From Dreissena polymorpha (lineage: Eukaryota; Mollusca; Bivalvia; Myida; Dreissenidae), in assembly GCF_020536995.1 (NCBI RefSeq), contig NC_068360.1, positions 18,878,589 through 18,942,588 of the forward strand: DNA of 64,000 nt, given 5' to 3'. Under the pieces are notes generated by a model that did no database searches, was not told the origin of the DNA, and worked only from the letters and a program-made list of their open reading frames with translations. Numbering within the stretch: the first letter of the stretch is position 1; the number at the start of each line of letters is the position of its first letter. Made by a program: the position numbers and the translations under genes. Positions 12,410 through 25,147 of this stretch are shown here, piece after piece.

Positions 12410-14140
12410 AAACAGTTAGACATCAGGATCGGCAATTGTCTTTAATTAAATATGATGAAAATCGAATAGGAAATATAACATATTTGAACAATCAGATTTA
12501 AAAGAAATATCTAACATTTAAATATAGCCATCTTATCGTGTTGTAATTAGACAATTGTATGTCATTCGTTTGAAATACACACCGTTATGTTTGTATGAGT
12601 CTGATTTGAATAGCATAATAACAAAGCCAGTACGAATTTATAAAGATTGTGTGTCTGATGGCATAAGGTTGCTAAAATAACATTGCCTATAGAACAGTCC
12701 CTGAAAAGTGCAATACAAATCAAATATTAACTTCTTAAAACATAACCATAGGCCCTTGAACCTACGAATGAAAGAATATTGTTTTACATATTTGTATAAA
12801 AAGCAATTTCACAAATATTCAAAGCTCCAAGATTAATGTTATGCTGAAGGAATTTGACGAATTTTCCAGTGTTGTTGGTAGCGCATTGTATTCTCTCTGG
12901 AATACTTGGGTCTATTGGTGGTCCATTATAGAAGGCGCAAACAGAGCCCTTGTTAACATCAGCATCCGCCTTCGTCTGAGATACACTGATTTCGATGTTT
13001 CGGTTTCTATGAGCTGAAAAAAAGAAAAAGCAATCACCCAAAATAACTATTGCAAAATAAATAATAGAAGGGATCTGTTATGGCCACTCTTACCGTTGCC
13101 GTAAAAGTTATAAAGTTTGACAAATATGACATAAAGTCCCGACCGCAAAATGCTTAAAGAAATGAACATATAACCCAGTATAAAATATCGCACTGCTGTT
13201 TGCTTATACAGCTCATTGAAAATTATTCGCCTGAAGGTCAATAGGATGGTATTCGTTAAATATTGTCTAATACAAGGGATTTCGTCTTTTTTTATGTGTT
13301 TAACTGTAAAAAAAAAAGCAAAAACTCACAACGATTATCTTAAAGTGTCATACAGAACCGACAAGCTAGGAAGTAATATGTTCTTAATTATTTTGTAATA
13401 AAATAGAATCTTATGTCATATTTTCAGCAAACTCACCACAGCAATCGGACCGGAACAACACGTCGATGTAATTAACGGATATTGCCCTGTCTAGCTCAAC
13501 AATGATAAAGTTTTCAAACGCTTCTTCGGAATGAAAGCATGAGTTGTCATTGAAGCGGGACAAGAATTTCCTGTCAATGGTCAGGTTGCCGGGCTTTGAT
13601 AAAGCTACCGAAGATTCCCAAGCTTGTATTCCGCTGACGAATCTTTCATCTGGAATATGTACGTAATACAGTGTTTCGCTGTATGTTTACAATCATCCGC
13701 TATAGGGTGTATGAGTTTATTTATAATGAAAGTAACATTTGCTTCAAAACTTTAAAACTATATATTTAAAATTTGTTTTTAGTAATGAATTGGATATTTA
13801 CCGTGGTTCTTTTGATAATAGAGTTTCCATCCGTTTTCTGCAACCGACCACAATATCACATCATCATGTCTGAATGACGTCAACGCACATGTCTTATGTC
13901 CATGGTGATAGTTAACAGACAGACATAGGAAGTCCTTATCACATTCACTTAGACACTTCAGAAGTTGCGCATGTGTTACCTCACGGTAAGATCTTGTTAG
14001 ACGAATGTCGTTCTTGGCACGATAAATGTTTGAATGCAATAATCCGAGCTCACTTTTATGTAATAGAAAAAAAACGATTTCTGTCAAAATGAAAATTGTT
14101 CGTAACAATGTCATTTTTTCAATGTTTAAGTTTTATGTTG
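12410..14140 (-). repeat. Right arm of inverted segmental duplication
   Basis: Reverse-complement counterpart of about 1-1,820. It contains the intact three-exon gene and about 370 bp of downstream sequence similar to the left arm. The right arm lacks the left arm's (TA)n run and 41-bp tandem array. Confidence 0.75.
12784..14114 (-). CDS. Secreted PAN/apple + F5/8-type-C (fucolectin-like) protein, 3 exons
   Basis: Exons on the minus strand: 14,114-13,802 (donor gtaaat), 13,649-13,437 (acceptor ttccag, donor gtgagt) and 13,013-12,784 (acceptor tttcag). Their lengths of 313, 213 and 230 nt sum to 756, giving 251 codons plus stop with no internal stop; both introns are phase 1. Residues 1-24 look like a signal peptide (MTLLRTIFILTEIVFFLLHK). 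Residues about 30-103 match a PAN/apple domain (CLSECDKDFLCLSVNYH, then CALTSFRHDD). Residues about 107-250 match an F5/8-type-C/fucolectin domain: an N-terminal FVSGIQAWESSV, then FIIVELDRAISVNYIDVLFR, RNIEISVSQTK, a Cys pair around VCAFYNGPP and IQC, GKFVKFLQ, and the typical C-terminal LNICEIAFY. Such proteins are secreted carbohydrate- or surface-binding lectins; the specific ligand is unknown. A decayed inverted paralogue lies at 29-1,434. Confidence 0.85.
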
Positions 14141-14158
14141 ATAACAACCTACAGGATT

Positions 14159-14166
14159 CATATATC
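14159..14166 (-). promoter_or_regulatory. Possible TATA element of the PAN/F5-8C gene
   Basis: The minus strand reads gatatatgaatcc about 45-50 bases upstream of the start codon at 14,114, a plausible TATA spacing for a short leader. Weak evidence in AT-rich DNA. Confidence 0.3.
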
Positions 14167-17026
14167 AGCTTCATGGAAATATGAAATGCGCTCAACTGGA
14201 TAAAAACAGGTCTTTTTAAATGCAGTACTTTGTTTTTGACACAATTACATTGATTCTTTTTTAATTCTATTTGACGCGGTTAAAAATTAAACAAAACAGA
14301 CGAAAGAGTCGGCAAAGTGCTTCAGTTTCAATTGTTTTGCCAATACAATAAAATGCTTTTAATGCGATAAAAGTAACAGGGACCACTTTTTCACGATAAA
14401 AATCACTAGTTGAACGAACCGATTTTGTTTTACGCTTAAATGGGTATAATATATTTATCTAGTGAAGGTGTTAAGTGTTTGGGCAATTGTTACAATACAA
14501 AATAAGATTTCGAATGTGAAAAATAAATTTTCATAATCAAGAGCATACAACTGTTTCAAAGCCTGTGATAAGGCATTCAGTTCGAACGATTGTTGATAAT
14601 TAATACATATCCTTCCGCAATTAAACTGACTGCAAATGTAAATAAAAATGACAATTGTATGAATGACAAGGTTTTCAAGAACGCATTATGTGGCTTATAA
14701 CAACCATGCCGTCGTGTTTGCTCTGTTTCGAAACTAAATTGTTTGGCTGAATGCGACACAGATTCAATGTGCGTTTGTCCGTTAATTCCAACAGTAAGTC
14801 AAAAGTATGTTGAATTACATCTTATCGTGCAGATAACCTCACACCGACGATGATTGTACATTGCATTTCCAACTGGCATACGGTCAACAATGTATAGTGA
14901 CTTGTTGCATATACATTGTTAGCATTTGTAAATCTTGCGTAGTGGTTTTTACACAAAAACACATAAAAATAATACATTCATTCGTGGATATGAAATTACT
15001 GTAATAAAGAATTTTATATCATATACATTTGATTTATATGTTTAAATTAACAAGCGATTGTATGAAACGGGATGCATATGTTTTTCATATTTATCTTTAA
15101 AATCAACAGCAACACTTAAACCTTTGTAGACCTAAGATTAAAAATGAATATTATCACTTAAGCTGTAAAATTATACCATCTAATGCAAAAACGTTTCACA
15201 GAAAGATACATTTAAGTGCAGTGGGTCGGATGGAAGCGCAGGCGAAGATTCGAAAAACAGATTACTGCCTGAAGATTTGTTTAATATATCAGGCTCGGAA
15301 TGAATATATGAACGGCTTAGCAAACCTCGCCGTAATCCTTAGCCTAGGATGTAGTACAGCAGCCACCTGTCATTCTTTATATATGTATTTGATATGACAA
15401 GCCGTGTCTTTATCAGTACAATGGTGTCACTGGCATTTCAATCGTGTTTCAATGAAGATTCTAGCGCTAAAATAAGTGACTTACTGAGATTCATGGATTT
15501 GTGTTTTTTTTTTCATTGATTACAACATTACTTTGTGTAGTTGAACATCTTTACGTTGAAAAAAAAATCTGTCATGCGAAGCGCACGCTACAGAGACTTG
15601 CTCTCTGATATGTGTCAGTATATAACTCGAAAATAGATTGTACATTAACATATTAACTCTGTCGTTTAACTAGCGTTATCATCAATGCCTTGCAGAGGGT
15701 TAGATCCCGATCCATGGCCGCTTCACGATTCTGAACACCGGTCGCACTCTGCGGATACCGCGCTTGATTGAGGCGTACCGTGACGTATACGTCCGCGGCG
15801 GGTCTAATGGAAGCGCCGGCTGAACTTGAGGTCTCTTCGCTAAGAAAGTGGGCACGGTGGACAGATACCAAAAGTAGCGATTACATTGACTAGTAAACAA
15901 ATCAATAAATACGTTAAATGTAAATAAGTAAAGAAGACTACAATGTTATTTAAAAAGCAAACTAACTACTAACTCAATCATTGAATCACTCACTTAGTCA
16001 ATCAATAAAATGATTGTTGAGTAGCGTGATGCCTTTGTGTAATGTATGTTATCGGGTTTAACATAACTTTAGTTCACAAAAAAGATCATCCTCTGCATCG
16101 GCGTTCTGCTTCCTGTATATCAAGATGGCGGCGCATTACGTAACGACCGGAAGTACCACTGAAGGGGGATCCAGCTGACCTTCCGGGGTGTCATTCAAAG
16201 CAGCGATGAGGCTGTAAAAAATGCGGAGAACATTGTTGGTTTTGCCCGTAACGCCGTCTGCTTGCGTGTACTTGTAAACATGCGCTATAAAACCCCATAA
16301 GGCTCCAGAGCCGAGGTTTACGCAATATTCTAATAAATTGCCGCAACGTTTACTCAAGTGGACGCATGTTCTAATGTCAATACCTTAACAATCTAGTTTT
16401 CAAACAACCTTTATTTCATGTCCTTAATTATTTATTATAACTATTTTTGTATAAGGGTTGGAATACTATACAATGTCCATCTCTTTTTTTAATAGACGGT
16501 GTATACAAACATGGTTAGGCTTTGATGGGAAGTAACGAAAAGAACAAACAAAATAAACAAAGTATCTGTCATATTTGATATACAGAAGGCTTACTGCAAA
16601 TCATTCGATTTAAACATTTCTTGCAACCGCCGTGTTAATCCCCCGTGAGCCGTTGGTTAGCGAAGCAATACATACGGCAACGAAACATGTAGACGCCGCA
16701 ATTAATATCGCACGAAGCGACCTTTTTCAGCACAACGTCGAGGAACTACTTTCTTAGGGCCGGTTTTATTTGCGCTTGAAGAAATTTTTGAGGCGACGCT
16801 CGAATTGATACACAAACAGGGGCTGAGGGTCATCAGTCAGACCTCAACGGACATGATATATGCCTTCCGCTATATTTGTCTTCTGGTACACATTTCTTAT
16901 ATAATAATCAACGAATTTTCGTTAAACAATGAAAACATTTATCGTTGTTGAAATACCTTTATACAAGACACACCAGTGATTAAAATTCTCTTAAGCAACA
17001 TTTACCGTAAGATCAATTTTTATTAG
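14167..17026. other. No gene recognised; three GC-richer patches
   Basis: Mostly AT-rich. Patches at about 15,650-15,880, 16,130-16,360 and 16,630-16,870 are GC-richer with short open frames; for example the minus-strand 16,136-16,357 frame reads GSGALWGFIAHVYKYTQADG. I do not recognise any of these and find no matching splice sites, so they could be old coding relics or chance. Confidence 0.4.
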
Positions 17027-17691
17027 GCAATAGCCTTGATACTTGAGAAGTAATAGGCAATAGCCTTGATACTTGAGAAGTAAAGTAGATCAAAACACAA
17101 AATTTAACCATATATTCAAAGTTACTAAGTAAGAAAAGGACCATAATTCTGTCAAAATGACAACCAGAGTTATTCAACTTGTCCTGTACTGTCCCCTTAT
17201 GATAATTTGCGAGTGTTCCCAGTATGAAAGCAATATCTATGATACTTTAGGAGTAAAGTGGACCAAAACACAAAACTTAACAAAATTTTCAATTTTCTAA
17301 GAATAAAAAGGGCACATAATACTTTCAAAATGCCAGTCAGAGTTACATAACTTTGTCTGCACAGTCCCTTTATGATAGTAAGTGTTGCAAGTATGAAAGC
17401 AATAGCTTTGATACTGTAGGAATAAAGTGGACCTAAACACAAAACTTAACCAAATTTTCAATTTTCTAAGTATAAGAAGGGCACATAATTCTGTCAAAAT
17501 GCACGCCAGAGTTATCTAACTTTGCCTGCCCAGTCCCCTCATGGTAGTAAGTAAATAAGTTTTATACTTGATACTTTATGAGAAAAGTGGACCTAAACAC
17601 AAAACTTAATCGGACGCCGACACCGACGCAGACGCAGACGCCAAGATGATGACAATATCTCTTTTTTTTTCAAAAAAAAAAAGATGAGCTT
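17027..17691 (-). repeat. Family A tandem-repeat element, truncated copy
   Basis: Reverse-complement match to the 5' part of the family A copy at 28,080. It comprises the terminal agctcatcttttttttttga block (plus-strand 17,650-17,690), the gcgtccggttaag segment and about three degenerate internal units of roughly 120-180 bp (gttaagttttgtgtttaggt, then ctattgctttcatacttg). It is cut by the palindrome boundary. Confidence 0.8.
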
Positions 17692-18037
17692 ATAAATAAA
17701 ATGTAACATATTGCAAACTTGATTACACGATTTTTCATAAATACTCTTTCAGCTTTTTATTTATATATGAAGGCTAGGGTCACTTTCTGCGAGCCTTACA
17801 AAAAAACTAACTATATTTGCAATTGTCAAGACTCCTTCACATACAATTTACCTTTGCTTATTCCAATATCCTTTTGCCAACCAACATTGTGCGGTCACGT
17901 ACCATACATGGTTCCACAGTTGTACAGAATTCCTACAAAATAAATGAAGTATACATTTACAATTCAAATTTCTTTTCAAAGAATGTGTAGGTAACTAAAT
18001 TCCCTATACATTACTTTAATGTCATAAAATAAATTTC

Positions 18038-18608
18038 AAACAAGGGCTGTTTGTAAAACATGCATGCCCCCCATATGGATTGTCAATTGTTGTGGCAGCC
18101 ATTGTGTGAATACGTTTTTTGGCACTGTGACCTTGACCTTTGACCTAGTGACCTGAAAGTCAATAGGGGTCATCTGCGAGTCATTATCTATGTACCTATG
18201 AAGTTTCATGATCCTAGGCATAAGTTCTTGAGTTATCATCCGGAAACCATTTTACTATTTTGGGTCACCGTGACCTTGACCTTCGATTTAGTGACCTCAA
18301 AATCAATAGGGGTCATCTGCGAGTCATGATCAATGTACCTATGAAGTTTCATGATCCTAGGCATAAGCGTTCTTGAGTTATCATCGGGAAACCATTTTAC
18401 TATTTAGGGTCACTGTGACCTTGACCTAGTGACCTGAAAATCAATAGGGGTCATCTTCGAGTCATGATCAATGTACCTATGAAGTTTCATGATCCTAGGC
18501 AAAATCGTTCTTGGGTTATCATCCGGAAACCATCTGGTGGACAGACATATGGACATTCGGACCGACATGTGCAAAACAATAAACCTGCTCTTCTTCGGAA
18601 GGGGGCAT
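18038..18608 (-). repeat. Family B repeat, left-arm copy
   Basis: On the minus strand it runs from tatgcccccttccgaagaag to gcatgttttacaaacagccc then ttgtttg. Inside are three tandem units of about 130-170 bp (catgaaacttcataggtaca, then tgacccctattga) with nuclear-receptor-like half sites (aaggtcaaggtcac). The 3' end is a small hairpin (tgttttacaaaca) followed by gcccttgttt. Confidence 0.75.
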
Positions 18609-19005
18609 AAATATTTAACATATATTTAACAAAAATTAACTTGATTCATCAAATTAATCAGTATCGAATAATAGACCAGTTTCACAATATGAACACCGAT
18701 ACTATTTTTAGATATCAATCATATCACCTGACGCGTTGAATTGCAGAACAAGGCTGAACCTGGAACTGCATTTTCTTTTGCTATGCAAATTGCGTTGAAT
18801 ATCAAGATTATAATGCGCACTTGACACTGGTTACAATTAAGTCAAACATATGAATACAGACAACCATCACATGTCATGCTGTGTTAAGTAAAAAAATTGA
18901 TAAGTAATTCAAATATAAAAATTATAACACCTAAATAATGATTCAAGGACATAAGTTATGTACTATTAGTGTATATTAATGAATTATATTTAATCTTTAT
19001 ATATA

Positions 19006-19287
19006 ACAATAGATGTGTTCATCAGAAACACAATGCCCACTACTGCGCCGCTTTTAATTATACATATATTTTTTTAACCTTTGACCTTGAAGGACGACCT
19101 TGACCTTGAACTTCCACCACTCAAAATGTGCAGCTTCATGAGATACACATGCATGCCAAATATCAAGTTGCTATCTTCAATGTTGCAAAAGAAATGGCCA
19201 ACGTTGTTTTTTTTTCGGACAGACTGACATCCTGACTGACTGACGGACAGTTCAACTGCTATATGCCACCCTTCCAGGGGCATACAA
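19006..19287 (-). repeat. Family C repeat, left-arm copy
   Basis: Minus-strand copy of the element at 24,777-25,060: 5' hairpin tatgcccctggaagggtggc then ata, a chain of gtc(c/t)gt steps, the block gatagcaacttgatatttgg, then a 3' hairpin (gtgtttctgatgaacac) before the end. Confidence 0.75.
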
Positions 19288-20942
19288 TTTCCAGTTACCC
19301 ATAAGCATCAGAGTAAATGTGGTCTGAAGACTAAACATCGATTATTGCACAAATCGAAGTCATAAATTAGCAGTATACAATACTAAGTATTGTAAGACTA
19401 CAATTTTCAAAGGTAGGATGTGTACAATTTCATGAATTATAGAACGTGTATTAGAGTTGAATCAAGCATCAGACAAAGTCCTATCAAATAGAAGAAAATG
19501 ACACAAATGTTTAGCATTAAATTTTTGAAATATTAAAAATATATAGGTATAAAGCACTTTATAATTATGATAAAACTGGCTAATATGCATACAGTATTTA
19601 GTTTCTGACAATCTTTTTGGACAGATGACTTTCAATGTTGACAATATCTTTTATGTTCAGTAAAAGCAACAATTGAGTATTTGGCGTTAAATTATTCCAA
19701 GAAACGGCTACGCAATGCTACAACCATGAGACGCCATGGTCACATGGACTAGGTGTCATTAATTGTGTTAAATGACCAGATGACCAGATATCTACAAAAT
19801 GTGGTTTATGACATCACGTTGTTATTTAGTATTTGTCTGCACAGTATCTGATCATAAAGAGGTTATGGGTTTGTGCTGAATACAGGGGAATTTAAACGCA
19901 AGATCTATCAATAAATAAAATAATTGATTAATCGCCCAAATAATGCGAAAACAAAGAGTGTCAGATAATCCAATAAGTTTAAGACTGTCAATTTACACAC
20001 ACTAAGAATTGAAAGCCATACTTGGAGTGTCAGAGTTTGTGCAAAAAAAAAGAATACAAACAAGAATACAAACAAGTACTTTAATCAAGAAAATGTATTT
20101 CATATATTGGCACTTAAAATGGAAAGTATATATTAAGTAATTAATGGCTATTTCTGACGAAGTCAACTTGTGTTGGCAATATCATTAAGTAGATCTAGCT
20201 GAATGATCAAAAGCAGAGCGATATTGCGATGCACTATTAGAAATCTCTACACGTTCAGCCTCATTCTGGAATTCTGCAATCATTTGACTACCTGCTATAT
20301 TGGCTTATTGTGAAAAGGGTCTATTACTTATAAATACTTTAAAGAAGTAGATTTTCCATCACTCTACAGCTGTTGGGCTTTCTTAAAGGAAGTTTGGGAG
20401 TAAAATAAATCTACTCCAAGTTTTTATCACAAAAAACTTCCAACAAGTGGAGAATTAGCCGCATTTAGTGGATGATTTAGAAACATGATTAATTTAAATT
20501 AGATCTACATGTAATAGCTATTGAAAAGTTAAGTTATCCAGTTATTCTTGCTGCAATGTGGATAAGAATAATACAAACCAATAGCTGACAAACCTGATAT
20601 CAGTGATATGTTGACCTTTGAAGTCGAAATTGAGACCTGAAATCTGTCTGTATAGAGAGGCACAATTTGTTTGGCATATCTTCAACCATTACTGGCAACA
20701 CACACCTACAAAATTTATATATAAATTATATTAAAACATAAATTTATTAATAATTTTATTTATTAATTTATGACGAAATGTTTAAATCTAGGTCAGCTAT
20801 AACGAAACTAAAAACGGATTAAAAACAATACCTTATTTTAATTAATAGGTTGAAAACAAAAATAAATGTATTAATATATTGACGTTCAACTGAACGAATA
20901 CAAGACACAAGTACATTACATTACATTAAGTTATTATTTCAG

Positions 20943-21206
20943 TCGCATTCAGAGAAAACTGGGCTTAGTGCATGTGCGTAAAGTGTCATCCCAGATTAGC
21001 GTAAGCCTGTGCAGTCCGCACAGGCTAATCAGGGACGACACTTTCCGCATAAACTTCATTTTCGGTAAGGAGGGACTTCCTTGAAATTAAAAATACCATT
21101 AAAGCGGAAAGTGTAATCCCTGATTAGCATGTGCGGACTGCACAGGCTAATCTGCGATGACACTTTACGCACATGCATTAAGCCCAGTTTTCTCAGAACG
21201 CGGCTC
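20943..21206. mobile_element. Inverted-repeat MITE (dreissenid type), left-arm copy
   Basis: Near-palindromic element with ends cattcagagaaaactgggct and agcccagttttctcagaacg, and internal inverted motifs cctgtgcagtccgcacaggc and gtgcggactgcacaggctaa. Related copies lie at 22,866 (mirror), 36,313 and 39,691. Confidence 0.85.
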
Positions 21207-21934
21207 ATTTAATTAACAATTGTCAACATTATGCATATTATCGGATAGTTTTACACAATATTAAAAAAGTACAAATACAAACCTGGTAATACATGTAAAT
21301 GATCGTATGCAATACAGTTATTGATCCCAATCTGATCTATTTCCGAATTATCTGCGAATCCATCGTAATTGTAACAATAACCATGCAATTCGCTCCGCCA
21401 TCTTGAAACGTTATACTTACTGAACGCACTGATTGTGTTGCATTTGTTACAAAGTATCTGATTGGTTATTTCTAAGTATCGGATCCAATCAAATTTTTCG
21501 GGTAACTAGGGATTCTAACACCTAACAACCCGAGATTTGTACAGTAATTCAATGCTTAATTTTCGCGGACGATATTTGTGTTCCGCGCTTTTTGGATCTG
21601 GTATTTACTGGATTTTCTCTCTTTAATAGACTTCTTAAAATAGCATTCTACAATCTCCGCGCGATTTTAAACACTACTATTTGTACAGAGTAGATAAATA
21701 ACGTTCCGCGCGATTAATTGAGCCCGCTTTTTCTACAGGGTTGAAAAATAATTGCTCCGACGGAAAATCTATGAAAGTTCCGCGCTTTTTAGATTTCGAT
21801 TTGTATGTAGTGTTTTATGGCCATGCTGGCATTGGTTTTTCGCGGAAAGTGAAAGTTCCGCGAAAAATGACAATCCCGATATTTACTATATAAGTATATG
21901 TATTTTAGCGGGGGTCCCCTTTGGCTTTCCATAG

Positions 21935-22139
21935 TTTCCGTAAACAGTCAATCGGTTTTAAAGCATAGCGCATATTGAACAACGCACACGGATTCAGCCA
22001 ATGCATTCAGCCCACGCACAACTCGAAGTTTAGAACATTACACGGTTTCAGTGAATCGATTCATCCCACACACGCCAGTCACAGGTATTTGTATAGAAAT
22101 CGCTAAAAGCTCTTCCCCACACGCAAGGGCGTACGAAAC
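21935..22139. other. Unique 205-bp spacer at the palindrome centre
   Basis: Lies between the two mirrored tips (…ggctttccatag and ctatggaaagcc…). It is not self-complementary and contains acaccgattcagcc-like CA-rich sequence with no recognised feature. The spacer would form the loop if the arms pair. Confidence 0.85.
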
Positions 22140-22865
22140 CTATGGAAAGCCAAAGGGGACCCCCGCTAAAATACATATACTTATATAGTAAATATCGGGA
22201 TTGTCATTTTTCGCGGAACTTTCACTTTTCGCGAAAAACCAATGCCAGCATGGCCATAAAACACTACATACAAATCGAAATCTAAAAAGCGCGGAACTTT
22301 CATATATTTTCCGTCGGAGCAATTATTTTTCAACCCTGTAGAAAAAGCGGGCTCAATTAATCGCGCGGAATGTTATTTATCTACTCTGTACAAATAGTAG
22401 TGTTTAAAATCGCGCGGAGATTGTAGAATGCTATTTTAAGAAGTCTATTAAAGAGAGAAAATCCAGTAAATACCAGATCCAACAAGCGCGGAACACAAAT
22501 ATCGTCCGCGAAAATTAAGCATTGAATTACTGTACAAATCTCGGGTTGTTAGGTGTTAGAATCCCTAGTTACCCGAAAAATTTGATTGGATCCGATACTT
22601 AGAAATAACCAATCAGATACTTTGTAACAAATGCAACACAATCAGTGCGTTCAGTAAGTATAACGTTTCAAGATGGCGGAGCGAATTGCATGGTTATTGT
22701 TTCTACTCGATGGATTCGCAGATAATTCGGAAATAGATCAGATTGGGATCAATAACTGTATTGCATACGATCATTTACATGTATTACCAGGTTTGTATTT
22801 GTACTTTTTAATATTGTGTAAAACTATCCGATAATATGCATAATGTTGACAATTGTTAATTAAAT

Positions 22866-23130
22866 GAGCCGCGTTCTGAGAAAACTGGGCTTAATGCATG
22901 TGCGTAAAGTGTCATCGCAAATTAGCCTGTGCAGTCCGCACATGCTAATCAGGGATTACACTTTCCGCTTTTATGGTATTTTTAATTTCAAGGAAGTCCC
23001 TCCTTACCGAAAATGAAGTTTATGCGGAAAGTGTCGTCCCTGATTAGCCTGTGCGGACTGCACAGGCTTACGCTAATCTGGGATGACACTTTACGCACAT
23101 GCACTAAGCCCAGTTTTCTCCGAATGCGAC
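22866..23130. mobile_element. Inverted-repeat MITE (dreissenid type), right-arm copy
   Basis: Mirror image of 20,943-21,206, inside the first intron of the Harbinger-like gene in both arms. It was therefore present before the arms were duplicated. Confidence 0.85.
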
Positions 23131-24776
23131 TAAAATAATAACTTATTGTAATGTAATGTACTTGTGTCTTGTATTCGTTCAGTTGAACGTCAATATATTA
23201 ATACATTTATTTTTGTTTTCAACCTATTAATTAAAATAAGGTATTGTTTTTAATCCGTTTTTAGTTTCGTTATAGCTGACCTAGATTAAAACATTTCGTC
23301 ATAAATTAATAAATAAAATTATTAATAAATTTATGTTTTAATATAATTTATATATAAATTTTGTAGGTGTGTGTTGCCAGTAATGGTTGAAGATATGCCA
23401 AACAAATTGTGCCTCTCTATACAGACAGATTTCAGGTCTCAATTTCGACTTCAAAGGTCAACATATCACTGATATCAGGTTTGTCAGCTATTGGTTTGTA
23501 TTATTCTTATCCACATTGCAGCAAGAATAACTGGATAACTTAACTTTTCAATAGCTATTACATGTAGATCTAATTTAAATTAATCATGTTTCTAAATCAT
23601 CCACTAAATGCGGCTAATTCTCCACTTGTTGGAAGTTTTTTGTGATAAAAACTTGGAGTAGATTTATTTTACTCCCAAACTTCCTTTAAGAAAGCCCAAC
23701 AGTTGTAGAGTGATGGAAAATCTTACTTCTTTAAAGTATTTATGAGTGAATAGACCCTTTTCACAATAAGCCAATATAGCAGGTAGTCAAATGATTGCAG
23801 AATTCCAGAATGAGGCTGAACGTGTAGAGATTTCTAATAGTGCATCGCAATATCACTCTGCTTTTGAACATTCAGCTAGATCTACTTAATGATATTGCCA
23901 ACACAAGTTGACTTCGTCAGAAATAGCCATTAATTACTTAATATATACTTTCCATTTTAAGTGCCAATACATGAAATACATTTTCTTGATTAAAGTACTT
24001 GTTTGTATTCTTGTTTGTATTCTTTTTTTTGCACAAACTCTGACACTCCAAGTATGGCTTTCAATTCTTAGTGTGTGTAAATTGACAGTCTAAAACTTAT
24101 TGGATTATCTGACACTCATTGTTTGCGCATTATTTGGGCGATTAATCAATTATTTTATTTATTGATAGATCTTGCGTTTAAATTCACCTGTATTCAGCAC
24201 AAACCCATAACCTCTTTATGATCAGATACTGTGCAGACAAATACTAAATAACAACGTGATGTCATAAACCACATGTTGTAGATATCTGGTCATCTGGTCA
24301 TTTAACACAATGACACCTCCATGTGACCATGGCGTCTCATGGTTGTAGCATTGCGTAGCCGTTTCTTGGAATAATTTAACGCCAAATACTCACTTGTTGC
24401 TTTTACTGAACATAAAAGATATTGTCAACATTGAAAGTCATCTGTCCAAAAAGATTGTCAGAAACTAAATACTGTATACATATTAGCCAGTTTTATCATA
24501 ATTATGAAGTGCTTTATACCTATATATTTTTAATATTTCAAAAATTTAATGCTAAACATTTGTGTCATTTTCTTCTATTTGATAGGACTTTGTCTGATGC
24601 TTGATTCAACTCTTACACGTTCTATAATTCATGAAATTGTACACATCCTACCTTTGAAAATTGTAGTCTTACAATACTTAGTATTGTATACTGCTAATTT
24701 ATGACTTCGATTTGTGCAATAATCGATGTTTAGTCTTCAGACCACATTTACTCTGATGCTTATGGGTAACTGGAAA

Positions 24777-25060
24777 TTGTATGCCCCTGGAAGGGTGGCA
24801 TATAGCAGTTGAACTGTCCGTCAGTCAGTCAGTCTGTCCGTCTGTCCGAAAAAAAATTAACGTTGGCCATTACTTTTGCAGCATGGAAGATAGCAACTTG
24901 ATATTTGGCATGCATGTGTATCTCATGAAGCTGCACATTTTGAGTGGTGGAAGTTCAAGGTCAAGGTCGTCCTTCAAGGTCAAAGATTAAAAAAATATAT
25001 GTATAATTAAAAGCGGCGCAGTAGTGGGCATTGTGTTTCTGATGAACACATCTATTGTTA
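24777..25060 (+). repeat. Family C repeat, right-arm copy
   Basis: 5' hairpin tatgcccctggaagggtggc then ata, the gtcagtcagtctgtccgtct chain, the block gatagcaacttgatatttgg and catgcatgtgtatctc, then aaggtcaaggtcgtccttca, a ggcgcagtagtgggcattgt block and a 3' hairpin. An independent copy lies at 43,383. Confidence 0.8.
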
Positions 25061-25147
25061 TTTATAAAGATTAAATATAATTCATTAATATACACTAATA
25101 GTACATAACTTATGTCCTTGAATCATTATTTAGGTGTTATAATTTTT

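Larger units (their letters stand above)
17852..21401 (-). pseudogene. Harbinger-like transposase 5' half, left-arm copy
   Basis: Mirror copy of the right-arm exons. Exon 1 is 21,401-21,283 (119 nt), opening MAERIAWLLLQL; it is one base longer than the right-arm exon and shifts out of frame. The counterpart of exon 2 lies near 20,705-20,540. Exon 3 is 17,932-17,852 (81 nt, acceptor ttgtag, donor gtaaat) with the open frame VWYVTAQCWLAK. No DDE exon is present on this side because the arm ends first, so this copy cannot encode a complete transposase. Confidence 0.55.
17027..21934. repeat. Left arm of giant imperfect palindrome (about 4.9 kb)
   Basis: The arm is reverse-complementary to 22,140-28,705. 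Landmarks in order from the centre: ggggtcccctttggctttcc tip, CGCG-rich block, a CCAAT-type inverted pair, Harbinger exon 1, a MITE (20,943-21,206), repeat families C, B and A, and Harbinger exon 3. Similarity is high with scattered substitutions and small indels. The outer boundary falls inside a family A repeat, where a 29-bp segment (aggcaatagccttgatactt) is directly duplicated at 17,027-17,083. Confidence 0.9.

Noticed and set aside
16136-16357. GC-richer 73-codon minus-strand frame
   Set aside because: No known domain and no splice partners; kept only as a compositional note.
16740-16870. Segment reading TFLGPVLFALEEIFEATLEL, faintly like a reverse-transcriptase motif
   Set aside because: Only one short motif-like stretch; surrounding frames are broken and no other expected motif is seen. 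Too weak to call a retroelement.
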